Source: Chara braunii
Taxonomy: Eukaryota; Streptophyta; Charophyceae; Charales; Characeae
DNA length: 23,124 bases
Reading direction: 5' to 3'
Assembly (NCBI GenBank): GCA_003427395.1
Contig: BFEA01000390.1
Span: forward strand, 524,222-547,345
This document shows, piece by piece, positions 7,852 through 17,278 of this stretch; positions within the stretch are counted from its first letter, which is position 1, and each line of letters starts with the position of its first letter. A program made the position numbers and the translations under genes. Under the pieces are notes generated by a model, which made no database searches, had not been told where the DNA came from, and saw only the letters and a list, made by a program, of their open reading frames with translations.

Positions 7852-10342
7852 GAAGTGCGCTTCATTGGTTCTTCTCAATAGCTATTCGGTGCTTTGCATG
7901 AGGTGTGGGGCAGTGATAAGGCTTGGGCGTTGGATGATAGGCGACCCGTGGTCGTGTGGGCGTGCCGGGAAGGCTATGTTGTGACATAAGGGGTGTACGC
8001 TGGATGATGAGAGCTCGCCGATGTGGCATTTAAGCCGAGGTCGAACTGCATTCCGTTGTGGGTTGTGTCGAGGCAAAGACCGGTCATCATAGGTTGTCGT
8101 GCGAAATATGTGGTTGGGGGCAGCAGTATGAGGTACGTTGCTCTCTTCGTTATCTACCCTCGTCATTACTTCTTACATGAGGAAGGGAGTTTTGTCTTGA
8201 GAGTCCTCTCAATGTGAGGTGTCGTGAGCGCTCAACCTTGAGAGTCGACATTCTTCCTGGGCAGCAACCTGGTGGGAGACAGGTGAAGCCTCGTCAGGGC
8301 CCTGGACGAAGCATTCGGGACACGGTCACCATCCCAACCCGCTGGGAGTAGTACACTCATGCTTTGCCGCAAGTCCTTAGTTCTATTGTTGCGCAATAGA
8401 GGTCATGCTGGGCATGCCGGCCCTTTGACAGACGCTCACCAGACCGTCTATAAATATTTATGGCGGGTTCCGGGTTTGGACCCTGGCTGTGATCGTCGTC
8501 ATGTCTGCGACGTTAAATATTCCTGAGGACCTTGGGGATTGTCCTTAAACTGCCTCTTGATCAGCCAGATCAAACCGGAAGTAAGGCTCGTTGCATGCTA
8601 GGGTGAATAAGGTGCAAGGGTTGGCAGGCTTAGCATAGACTTGGGGCACAGGGGTGGGCCGGATTGCACACCTTCAAACACGCCGCTCAACCAGATGCTC
8701 AGGGTGTTGTCGAGCCCATCGGTCCTGCGCCGCGCAGGGTGGGACCCTCCTGGCCGCGTCAAGCAGGAGTTGGTTTGTTCCTTGTCGCAAATACACATGG
8801 AGCTTCCGCAAGCGGCTCCGACCGAGTGCGCCAACCATACCTCTCGCGAGCCCCTACGACAGGATAGGGCCTACGCGAGGCACGACTTATCTCCGCCTGC
8901 GGGAGCTGTCACCTCCCTTCGGTGGGCGTATCCCCGCCGAGCTACCAGTCCACAGTACCAAAGTTGATCAGTTGCAATTGCAGAGGCGGACCGGCCGAGG
9001 GCGTTTCTCGTTCGCTGTAGCATAGGGGGTACGCGTGGTCTTACGCCTCTATCGAACTCGCACGCGAACCGACGCACTCGGGGTTGAAGTCCCAAGCGCG
9101 GCTCAACGTCGGTTGCCTAGGACGCATCCCACATACCACGTGTTACACCACAACACTCGCATACACGGAACGACACAAAACGAACAACACAACAACACTC
9201 CTAGTCCCTTTTTGTAGTTCTCCCATAACTTTCCGACGCGGAAAATTGGATAGGCGACGTGCGCGAAACTTAGTATAAAACCGCACAGACGCAGGGCCTT
9301 CTCATATCGACTAGCAATGCAAGCATACACAAGTAGTCGCAGTGATGGCGTACTATGTAGTACCCATACTTATGCGGTCCTCGTTAATCTCGAGGGTCGC
9401 ATTCGACGCTCAAGTGTCGGCTGACACGCGCGTTGAGGGATTAATCTCTCGACGCTAGACAAACGCCAAGGCGGTTGATCACCACACCCTCTTTTGTACC
9501 CTGCGGAGAGTGGGTGGTACACAGGTTCATACCTGTGGTGGCAATCGTCTCTTATTGCAATGGAGACCAGCTCCCTCAGCGGGGGCTTGTCATCAGGTCA
9601 AGGTGTTTGATTTTGATGGCTGCCACGGATTTCAACGTCCAACCATAAAATTAACAAGCAAAATTAGTCAGAAAAATAATCAAGCATCCCAATACTCATA
9701 TATCAAATCAGAGCTCGAGGTGAAGTAAAGAAAGGGAGACATAAACCCATCAGGTATACAGATTGTGCGACACATGGTTGTCATTCTCACTACCTCCAAA
9801 GTAAGGCTCGTACACAGGCTCCAAGATACTAACCTGTATAAAATACAAACACAGACGAACGCCACATTGCCATACACCAATGTGGTCAAGTTTACCGTTC
9901 CCTGCAAAACACACCATGCCTCACATACCCAAGCCCCATCCATTGTCCAATTTTCCATAAAATCTCATAAGTCTTTATAATGGCCATTAAAAGAAGTTTG
10001 GTTAAAACCCTCAGAGAAACATATCAAATCTCAAGGCTAAGGCATCAAGTTGAGGTACAGGTATGAGCAAAGTTGTGTCGTGAGCCGACAAGTCGGCGAT
10101 CAACCAACCGACCTGTTATCAGTGATAATAGAAATTGATCCTCGTATGATTAAGCTGAAACTTAGTCCAATCCTGAATCGAATCAATCAACAAAGGACCT
10201 GTAGCACAAGACGGGTCAATTCCCAAACTGAACTTATAAGTGTATGGAGAAATAAATACCCATGTCACACTCTTACTCAAAATCCTTCTAATAACTAAAT
10301 CCGAGTCAATGCCCAAAGAAAGGTAGACCTTGGCAGAATCTA
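7852..10342. other. Noncoding stretch, no gene supported
   Basis: About 2.5 kb without a recognisable protein, rRNA or tRNA. It is GC-rich between roughly 8250 and 9120 and AT-rich from about 9620. Small inverted repeats occur at 8382-8400 (TCTATTG/CAATAGA), 9520-9537 (CACAGGT/ACCTGTG, loop TCAT) and about 9862-9885 (CCACATT/AATGTGG). A TATAAATATTTAT run lies at about 8449-8461 but has no gene after it. It may be the decayed interior of the LTR element whose PBS lies at 7834. Confidence 0.45.
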
Positions 10343-10436
10343 CTATATGCAGGGTGGATCGCCAAAATCACCACCTGTCAAAATATATTCTATATGCAGG
10401 GTGGATCGCCAAAATCACCACCTGTCAAAATATATT
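10343..10436 (+). repeat. Exact 47-bp tandem duplication
   Basis: Units 10343-10389 and 10390-10436 are identical by eye. Each contains a short GGTGG/CCACC inverted repeat. The perfect identity suggests a recent duplication. Confidence 0.9.
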
Positions 10437-10556
10437 CTAACTCCTTTAAACTAAGGAAATTTTGGCAGTGCTTCCCATAGGACAAGTGCCTTTTCAAAAT
10501 TTGTATTAGCCTGAATATGAAAACTGAAATAATCTTCCTTAACACTCTTAGAGTGT
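10436..10556 (+). repeat. Repeat family R, copy 1, with terminal inverted repeat
   Basis: Shares the pattern CTAACTCC, then AAATTT-GGCAG-GCTTCCC, then CAAAATTTGTA, with copies at about 13227, 13350 and 14104. It is followed by ACACTCT-T-AGAGTGT (10542-10556), a 7-bp perfect inverted repeat. Confidence 0.5.
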
Positions 10557-10668
10557 GTAGCGGGTCTCGCGTGACGCTCCCACGAAGACCCGCTTGGCGG
10601 TGTTGGGAAAGGCGGCGGGGAAGGGGTGGGCCCACGGGACAGCGGGTGAATCGAAACGCAGTGGATCT

Positions 10669-10772
10669 TGGTTGTCCTGCGCGTCGTCGGGGTACCTTTT
10701 TTTTTCCCTTTGAAGGATTTTGGTTGTCCCGCGCGTCGTCGGGGTACCTTTTTTTTTCCTTTGAAGATTCGA
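10669..10772 (+). repeat. 52-bp tandem duplication
   Basis: Units start with TTGGTTGTCC at about 10669 and 10721 and share GCGCGTCGTCGGGGTACC followed by a T9 run. A more degenerate third trace (GCGCGTCATCGG) lies near 10831. Confidence 0.8.
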
Positions 10773-10946
10773 GATGCGGCGCTCGTCGCTGGGCGAATTC
10801 GGGCAGTTGACCCGGCGTTCCAAATGCCCTGCGCGTCATCGGCCGAATTTAGGCAGTAGACCCGCCGGTTTCTGCATTGCCTCGCCAGTTTGCATCGTAT
10901 GCCCTTTGGTTTCGATCTCCTGTGTTCGACACGTCGGGCAATTGGC

Positions 10947-10998
10947 CAGTTTGCATTGTCAGTTTGCATTGTCAGTTTGCATTGTCAGTTTGCATCGT
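10947..10998 (+). repeat. 13-bp tandem repeat, four units
   Basis: CAGTTTGCATTGT is repeated at 10947, 10960 and 10973, with a fourth unit CAGTTTGCATCGT at 10986. A single extra copy of the start (CAGTTTGCATCGT) is at about 10887. Confidence 0.92.
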
Positions 10999-11050
10999 CC
11001 CCCTGCCGGTCTTGACTTCCGGCATTCAACACGTGGGCGAGTTGGTCAGT

Positions 11051-11058
11051 GAGTGAGT

Positions 11059-11096
<38 letters not shown>
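11051..11096 (+). repeat. (GA)n microsatellite
   Basis: GAGT/GA repeats pass into an uninterrupted GA run. It marks the left edge of a purine-rich plus strand. Confidence 0.93.
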
Positions 11097-11101
<5 letters not shown>

Positions 11102-11389
11102 AGGATTTGAAGGAAGGGGAAAGAGAGAGCGTATGCATCAAGTTGGGATTTGAGAAGTGTGCGGAAAGAGGGCGTGGTATTGAAGGAGGTGGTTGTCCGA
11201 GCCAGAGTGTGAGCGACGTAACGAAGGACGGTCGGGGAAGGAACGAGGAGTGTAAGGACAAGTGGTTGTTAAACGAGGAGTGCAAGGACAAGTGGTTAGC
11301 GCACGCAAGAGGCAGATCAAGGTGAGTTTGCTTTGTTTCTTTTTCTTTTTTTCTATTTTTTATCTTGGTTCGGGAGAGAGCTCGCAAGT

Positions 11390-13142
11390 CGGGAAAAGGA
11401 GGGGGAGGAAACCTACATCGAGTCATGATCGGGGAGAGGGGCATACGAATGGAAACCGGTGGGAGAAGTCCAGTCGTGATCACAACGAAGGAGGATAGCA
11501 GTCGAGATTGAGGGGAAGAGGGAAGGTCCGGATTGGGAGAAGGAGGGAGCAGTTCGAAAGAGAGAAAGGGCCGGGGGGGGAGGGGGGAAAGGGAGGAGGG
11601 GGGAAGGGGGCGCAAGGGATCGCAATTGGCCTATTTTTTTTTTTCTTTTTTGGCCCCTTTTTTCTCAGTTATCCTCGGTCAAGGAAAAAAAAAAGCCGCA
11701 TAGGGTCGAAGTCTCAGTTCTGAAGAACGACAGGAGGAGGGGGGGGAAGGGAGGATGGAGGGAAGGGGGCGCACGGGGTCGCAATTGGCCTGTTTTTTTT
11801 TTTTTTTTTTTTTTTTTTGGGAGGGAACCATCGGGATCGTAATTGAGGATCGTGAGTTCCATTAAAGGAGGGGCCGATCGGGATCGCAATAGCGAGGGGG
11901 ATTGGGGGGAAGGAGGCAGGGAAGGACGTAGAAGTTCGGGTGAGAGAGAGGGAGGGGGCGGAGGGGGGAGGAAGCAACCGGGATCGCAACTTAGGAACAG
12001 GGGAGGGGTCCGGATCACAGTCAGGATTAGGGGAAGGCAGAGGAGATTCGGAAGAGAGGGGCAGGGGGAACCAATTGGGATAGCCAGCCGTGATTGGGGG
12101 AAGGGGGCGGAAGTTCGGAGGAGAGAGAAGGGGGGAGGGGGAGGGGAAAGGGGGGACCATGTGATCGGGATCGCAAGTTGGGAGATTCGGAAGAGAGAGG
12201 GNNNNNNNNNNNNNNNNNNNNNNNNNNNNNNNNNNNNNNNNNNNNNNNNNNNNNNNNNNNNNNNNNNNNNNNNNNNNNNNNNNNNNNNNNNNNNNNNNNN
12301 NNNNNNNNNNNNNNNNNNNNNNNNNNNNNNNNNNNNNNNNNNNNNNNNNNNNNNNNNNNNNNNNNNNNNNNNNNNNNNNNNNNNNNNNNNNNNNNNNNNN
12401 NNNNNNNNNNNNNNNNNNNNNNNNNNNNNNNNNNNNNNNNNNNNNNNNNNNNNNNNNNNNNNNNNNNNNNNNNNNNNNNNNNNNNNNNNNNNNNNNNNNN
12501 NNNNNNNNNNNNNNNNNNNNNNNNNNNNNNNNNNNNNNNNNNNNNNNNNNNNNNNNNNNNNNNNNNNNNNNNNNNNNNNNNNNNNNNNNNNNNNNNNNNN
12601 NNNNNNNNNNNNNNNNNNNNNNNNNNNNNNNNNNNNNNNNNNNNNNNNNNNNNNNNNNNNNNNNNNNNNNNNNNNNNNNNNNNNNNNNNNNNNNNNNNNN
12701 NNNNNNNNNNNNNNNNNNNNNNNNNNNNNNNNNNNNNNNNNNNNNNNNNNNNNNNNNNNNNNNNNNNNNNNNNNNNNNNNNNNNNNNNNNNNNNNNNNNN
12801 NNNGGAAAAGAGAGGGGAAGGGGGGGGGCGATCGGGGTGACGAGCAGGTTTTGGGGAAGGAGGCAACTTGGGAATAACAGAGGGGTCGAGATCACAGTCG
12901 GGATTGGGGGAAGGGAGAGGAGGTTCGGAAGAAAGAAGGGTAAGAAGTTCGGAAGATAGAGATAGAGGGGGCGGAGGGGGGAGGGGGGCCCAGGTGATCG
13001 GGATCGCAAGTTGGGACATTGGAAAGAGAGAGGGGCAGGGGGAGCCAATCGGGATAGCGAGCGAGATTGGGGGAAGGAAGCGGGGACGGAGGGGAGGAGG
13101 GAGGAGGAAACGATCAAGATCGCAACTTGGGAACAGGGGAAC
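11390..13142 (+). repeat. Purine-strand (G-rich) minisatellite block
   Basis: The plus strand is almost entirely G and A, with recurring units built around GATCGGGATCGCAA and GGAAGGGGGCG. The core recurs at about 11612, 11775, 11830, 11876, 11978, 12072, 12163, 12994, 13047 and 13109. A larger direct repeat with CGCAATTGGCCT plus a T run occurs at about 11602 and 11762. Many G-runs could form quadruplexes. The long open frames here are a by-product of the composition and of the Ns. Confidence 0.82.
12202..12803. other. Assembly gap (602 Ns)
   Basis: A run of N lies inside the G-rich minisatellite. The flanks carry the same repeat unit, so the gap is likely an unresolved repeat and its true length is unknown. 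Confidence 0.98.
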
Positions 13143-13226
13143 ACACCTTTGCCTCTCGCTCCTCCCTCCCCCTTCCGACCTTGCTGGGAGCGAAGCCGCG
13201 GCAGGTCCACTTCTTCATACTAAAAA

Positions 13227-13343
13227 GTTAAATTTTGTCTAACTCCCTGAATTAGTAAAAATTTGGGCAGCACTCCCTTTAGAAATGCAGACTTCCCAGA
13301 TTTATACTACGTCAGATAAGAACTCAAAGTAAAGTTTGAGTTC
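13227..13343 (+). repeat. Repeat family R, copy 2, with 9-bp hairpin
   Basis: CTAACTCCC, AAATTTGGGCAGCACTCCC and CAGATTTATA follow the family pattern. GAACTCAAA (13320-13328) pairs perfectly with TTTGAGTTC (13335-13343) across a 6-nt loop. GTTAAATTTTGTC at the left end (13227-13239) is the exact reverse complement of 13350-13362, the start of copy 3. Confidence 0.55.
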
Positions 13344-13349
13344 AGCCAA

Positions 13350-13476
13350 GACAAAATTTAACTAACTCCTTGGTTTTGTAGAAATTTCAGCAGTGCGTCC
13401 CGCAGAGAAAGTAGCTTTCCAAAATTTATACAAGGGTAAGTTTAAAAATCTAGAAATAACTTTGACTTCCCAAAGT
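13350..13476 (+). repeat. Repeat family R, copy 3, with hairpin
   Basis: Copy 3 and copy 4 (14104-14190) are close relatives over about 80 bases (ACTAACTCCTTGGTTTTGTA, GAGAAAGTAGCTT, ATTTATACAAG). Copy 3 is followed by AACTTTG-ACTTCC-CAAAGTT, a 7-bp inverted repeat at about 13457-13476. Confidence 0.6.
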
Positions 13477-14103
13477 TCAGACGGAGGTTGCAGGTTCGAT
13501 CCCTGCCATGCCTCAGTGGATGCTTTGGGGCTGATTGTCGGTTCCCTGGTCTTGCCTTGATGGATGGTGCACGGTCCGCTGGCAGGGGTTGAATCCGCTG
13601 TCCTGTGCCAGGATGATTGGGGACTGATTGTCGGTTCTCTGTTCCACCGGTTCACTCCTTGAGCCTAGATGGAAGGTTCGTGCTCCACTAGTGTGGCCTG
13701 GGCCCGTTGTCTCGTGCCAATGATAAGGTTGCAGCGGGTATCGCTCTGAGGCATCTGCTGTTGGTTGGCTGGGGGGTTGGGTCTGTGCTTCCTGTTTGCA
13801 ACCCAACACCTAGGCTACAATGCTTTCACTTATTAGGGTCAGGTACCCCTTGGGGGGATGGCCCAATAAATTGCACCCGTTGGGGGTAGGCAGTTCTTCA
13901 TGAGAACGAAAGGGCTGCTCGCAGCACCTCAGGGGAACTAAGGGTGACACCTGTGCGTCTGGGTACCGTAAAGGTCTCCCGGTGCGGGATGCTCTTAGCC
14001 ATTGACCCTGGGATGAGGTGGGTTGGTCCCTCCGATCTTGAGCTGAAATGCCAATTGCCCTACCTCAAACATGTCCAATTAAAAAAAAAAAAAAAAAAAA
14101 AAA
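13477..14103 (+). mobile_element. Poly-A retroposon with a tRNA T-arm-like segment
   Basis: The stretch between R copies 3 and 4 ends in A23 (14081-14103). Near its left end GCAGG-TTCGATC-CCTGC (about 13491-13507) is a perfect tRNA T-arm with a Pol III B-box core (GGTTCGATCCC). No good A box lies upstream and no target duplication is obvious, so the left boundary is approximate. The rest is G/T-rich noncoding sequence. It could be a long tRNA-derived SINE or a composite insertion. Confidence 0.45.
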
Positions 14104-14190
14104 GTCAAAATATGACTAACTCCTTGGTTTTGTAGAAATTTCGGCAACGCTTCCCGTAGAGAAAGTAGCTTACCAACATTTATACAAGAC
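14104..14190 (+). repeat. Repeat family R, copy 4
   Basis: Nearly identical to copy 3 through ACTAACTCCTTGGTTTTGTA, GAAATTTCGGCA, CGCTTCCCG and ATTTATACAAG. It begins directly after the poly-A tract. It is not followed by an obvious hairpin. Confidence 0.65.
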
Positions 14191-14450
14191 CAAGTATAAC
14201 AAATGATCCAAGAAAATGTGAAAATTGACCTAAGTAAAAGAAAGTTAGCTCAGAAAATGCAGCAATTGAACCAACTCCTATAGCTCTAGCACATGGCGAG
14301 CATCTAAACTTAAGCCAGGTAGTGATCTCACTCAGTCACATGGAAGGCAAAACCTCAAAGGGAAGTACTCTCACCATCCCCAAGTTAATCTTGTCAAACA
14401 AATAGTTCGTAGTCTTTCAATGATTTATCCCTTATACCCAACTTACATAA

Positions 14451-15170
14451 GGCATAAAGCTAGACCACCCAAACTTATGGAACAATGTATAGCTCAGCCA
14501 TTAGATATACACAAACACAGAGCACTACAACTTTTCTCTTCCTTGGGCATATGACTAGGTTGTCCATCCTAGTCGCCCTGAACTATTTAAGTATCCAAGT
14601 TATATATAATTAGCTACACTTAATCTTTTAAGGTAACATATGACTGAACCGATCATCTTAGCTCAAGGTTCAGCCACAAGTTTATTCTTAATTCATACTC
14701 TCTTCAGTTGTGATAAGCTATAGTCAGACCACCCAAACTTATGGGACAGTGTCTGACTAGTCTGTTCATAGGTAAAATAGTAGTAAAATATAGTCAAGTT
14801 ATAACCTTTTGGTTCCTGCATGTGCGTGGCATTGGACCAAGACCACCTAAACTTATGGAACATGTTTGGTCCTCCGCCTGATCTATCCCTTAATAGTGAA
14901 GTAGGAAGAGGTTGAGCCACCCAAACTTATGAAACAATGCTCAGACCCCCTCGTTCAAAACCAAAAGAAACCGGGAAAACCCAAAATAAGCAAGGCAACC
15001 AAGCCACCCAAACTTATGGGACAATGCTCGGTTCCCAAAAAGTCAACCACAGACAACCCTCGCAAGTCAGAGCAACTAGACCACCTAAACTTATGGAACA
15101 TGTCTGGTCCTCCAGGTAACTCAAACATAAACATAGCACTGGGTCCCCCCAAACTTATGGAGACTTCCCC
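14451..15170 (+). repeat. Array of seven stem-loop sites with a constant loop
   Basis: The motif CACCCAAACTTATGGRACA (T for C at position 5 in two copies) occurs at about 14467, 14730, 14844, 14918, 15005, 15082 and, degraded, 15146, always on the plus strand. In six copies the flanks are complementary but differ between copies: AGCTAgAC/GTaTAGCT; TAGTCAGAC/GTCTGACTA (9 bp perfect); GGACCAA/TTGGTCC; GGTTGAGC/GCTCAgACC; AACCaAGC/GCTcGGTT; ACTAGAC/GTCTGGT. Constant loop plus covarying stem points to a selected hairpin. I do not recognise the family. Confidence 0.8.
14553..14673 (+). repeat. Two further hairpins inside the array
   Basis: GACTAGG (14553-14559) pairs with CCTAGTC (14568-14574) over an 8-nt loop. 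CTGAACC (14644-14650) pairs with GGTTCAG (14667-14673) over a 16-nt loop. Both stems are perfect, lack the constant loop motif, and are preceded by ATATGACT. Confidence 0.6.
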
Positions 15171-16150
15171 AACCTTTGATTGACCCAGTCAGACACAAAC
15201 AATATAACCTTCCTCCCATCTTTCCCCCAGATGCACTCCCTTTTTCACAATCTTCTTTCAGTCAAACAACAAAAACTAAAACTGAATTTGGACAAACTTT
15301 CCTTTATCAAGTCTAGTTTGTGTCCTGAAAGTCAGACTGAAAGTCAAAGTAGGGGTGCACGTTATATACTCTGTCAACCATAGCAAGAAGTACAGATAAG
15401 GGTTATAACTGGGTTTATAAGAGAGGATGAAGGTTTACCTCTCAGTTCCCTGCCTCTGAAACTCCTCCAGAGTTCTGGCAAAGCTCCGGCAATCAGTGGG
15501 CAGACTCCCCACAGAGTCTTGCTGCGGTCCTACGGGTTGCAATCCAATCTGTCGCCTTCCTCTCTGAACAAGACTAGACTTAGAGTAAGAAGGGCATAAG
15601 ATAATGCAGTAACCCTATTCAGAAGCAGTGTGGCCCAGAACTCAGCCCCAGGCCATGCAGACCTGAGTCGGTCTGCACTGGGTTGTGTGACCAAGACACG
15701 CCCAGGCCCGAGTCTGCTGCATTTGGATGTGTGACCAAACGCTGCACACTGGAAATTCAAGGGTCAAAGTCAACTGTAGAGTCAAAGGTACCGTGCCCAG
15801 ACCCTTGGTTGGATACACTCACTTGTTGTGCGCAGGTACCCAGACAACATCCAAGCCGGAGGGAATTCGGTTGCAGTCCAATCTGGGTCCTCGTTCACAT
15901 GGAGATCTGGACGGCTGAGTGACGCAGCATCCGGGGTCCAGACCCCGTGTCAACGCTACATAAGCGCTCACCTCCTGGCTTTGACATTCATTCATTCTGT
16001 GACGCTGACTTCATGCGTTGACTACAACGCTGGCTCGACGCTGCTACGTTGGTTGGACTCCGCGAGGCTCGCTGGACGCTGGCTATGTTGGAATTGTGAT
16101 TTCGGCAACGCGCTGCTTGTCCGACATGGTGGCTGGCTTGCACCTGTCTT
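15171..16150. other. Noncoding stretch, possibly part of the gypsy 5' LTR
   Basis: No gene is supported. It holds a 54-bp-spaced direct repeat (CTGCA...TGTGTGACCAA at about 15674 and 15728), a related pair GTTGCARTCCAATCTG (15537 and 15868), and a perfect 7-bp hairpin CGGGGTC/GACCCCG (15932-15938, 15941-15947). TGCAAT at 15538 mirrors the ATTGCA that ends the LTR at 16611, so an LTR of about 1.07 kb starting there is possible but unproven. Confidence 0.4.
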
Positions 16151-16611
16151 CTTGGTATGCTGACGCGGCAGCTACCACGCGCTGTTGCTGATGTGGCCAC
16201 TACCACGTGTATACTGCTGATGTGGCGAGGCTACGGACTGGTATTGCTGTTCTGAAGATCGTCATTCTGGAGAAGATCAGGACTGTGGAGGATCGTAATA
16301 CGTACCTGTTGTCTTCATGTCGACATTGCTCTAGTGCTGATAAGATACTGATTAGACGTGCCACGTGGCACATTGTAGGACTTCATTCAGACTATTGATT
16401 CTTGAGGTGTTGATTGAGGAGGGAGCCCGAAGTAGGAGTGGGCATTGTACTTTTCTCTCCCTTGTCTAATCTCCCTCCTCTCTCTTCGTTTGTGTATGAT
16501 TTCCTCATCCCATTCTGTCTGGTCACGATTTTGATTGTTGGTAATTATCAGTGGCTCGGTATTCTGGACTTGCATTGTTGACGAGTGTCTTCACGATGTG
16601 GGTTCATTGCA
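16151..16611 (+). mobile_element. 5' LTR (3' part) of the Ty3/gypsy element
   Basis: The right end is defined by CA at 16610-16611, followed three bases later by the PBS. The left end is not visible because the partner LTR is outside the window; the start given is only the first clustered regulatory motif. It contains TGACGCGGC (16161), TGATGTGGC (16189, 16218) and a perfect 14-bp palindrome with a G-box, GTGCCACGTGGCAC (16358-16371). Confidence 0.55.
16358..16371. promoter_or_regulatory. Perfect palindromic G-box
   Basis: GTGCCACGTGGCAC is self-complementary and centred on CACGTG, the core bound by plant bZIP and bHLH factors. It lies about 240 bases before the end of the LTR, a plausible promoter position. 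Confidence 0.5.
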
Positions 16612-16614
16612 ATT

Positions 16615-16626
16615 TGGTATCGGAGC
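16615..16626 (+). other. Primer-binding site (initiator tRNA-Met type)
   Basis: TGGTATCGGAGC differs at one base from TGGTATCAGAGC, the usual plant LTR-retrotransposon PBS for initiator tRNA-Met. It sits three bases after the LTR terminal CA, as expected for minus-strand cDNA priming. Confidence 0.8.
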
Positions 16627-16713
16627 AGTTCTCCTGACGACGACATTGTACACATGTGCACGCGCTAGGTGGCGCGCAGGTAAGTGTAATGCACACGTGA
16701 CTCGAGTAGGTGA

Positions 16714-17278
16714 TGACGTGGCGAGAAGACATTGCCAGGGGTGCTGACGTGGCACAGACTTCACTGGAGATAAGACATTGTCGGGGGTGCTGACGAGGTA
16801 CAGACTTCATTGGCGAGAAGAGACCCCTACCTACCTGCTGACGTGGCAGTAGGGACCGCGACCACGGATACCGCATGCCAGCCAGGATCGCGATAGTGAC
16901 GAGGTACCGCGATCTCATGCTGACGTGGCACATATAGTGCTGCGTCTGAAGACCCTGTTGATTGCTGATGTGGCAGTTCTTGTGCTGCTGACACGCAACA
17001 GGGTCTACTGCAGATGCTGACGTGGCTGGAAAGAGTTATCACACCTGTCTTATGAGGTGGTGACTACGTGCTGACGTGGCAACAGACCCGTTGACGTGGC
17101 ATGATCTGACTGGCTGGACGGCGACGATATCTCAACGTGACGCGCAGAAGTGGCACGTGGCGAGGGTCAGACTACACATTTGCTGACAAGGCATCCCGTT
17201 ATTAACAGACTGGGCACGGTACAAAGTGCTGACGTGGCAACATTTGCTATGTTGGCACTCCAGGGATGACACGTGGCA
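16714..17278 (+). promoter_or_regulatory. Array of TGACGTGGC (bZIP-type) motifs
   Basis: Exact TGACGTGGC starts at 16714, 16745, 16839, 16921, 17018, 17072, 17092 and 17230, all on the plus strand. Near matches are at 16791 (TGACGAGGT), 16966 (TGATGTGGC), 17184 (TGACAAGGC) and 17267 (TGACACGTGGC). Most are embedded in a wider GCTGACGTGGCA. The motif is the C-box/G-box hybrid bound by plant bZIPs and is also the unfolded-protein-response element core. Only the core is constant while the flanks differ, so most copies are not simple tandem duplicates. Confidence 0.72.
16720..16830 (+). repeat. 46-bp tandem repeat in the leader
   Basis: Units start at 16720 and 16766, with a partial third at 16812. 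They share GAGAAGACATTG and GGGTGCTGACG and end in ACAGACTTCA. Each carries one copy of the bZIP-type core. Confidence 0.8.

Noticed and set aside
8640-9130. rRNA gene fragment suggested by GC-rich sequence
   Set aside because: I could not match any conserved rRNA segment, and the stretch has no rRNA-like landmarks.
9535-9600. Second hammerhead (CTGATGA on the minus strand near 9592)
   Set aside because: No GAAA at the right distance and no stem II.
10119-10316. 65-codon minus-strand frame with an apparent SLGID internal repeat
   Set aside because: Too short, with no known family and no supporting context; recorded only as possible decayed coding sequence.
11714-13210. 498-codon minus-strand frame (and similar frames on both strands) across the G-rich block
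   Set aside because: Proline/serine-rich translation of a minisatellite plus 602 Ns; not a gene.
14451-15170. CRISPR array
   Set aside because: Spacing is irregular, there are no uniform spacers or cas genes, and the context is a eukaryotic repeat region.
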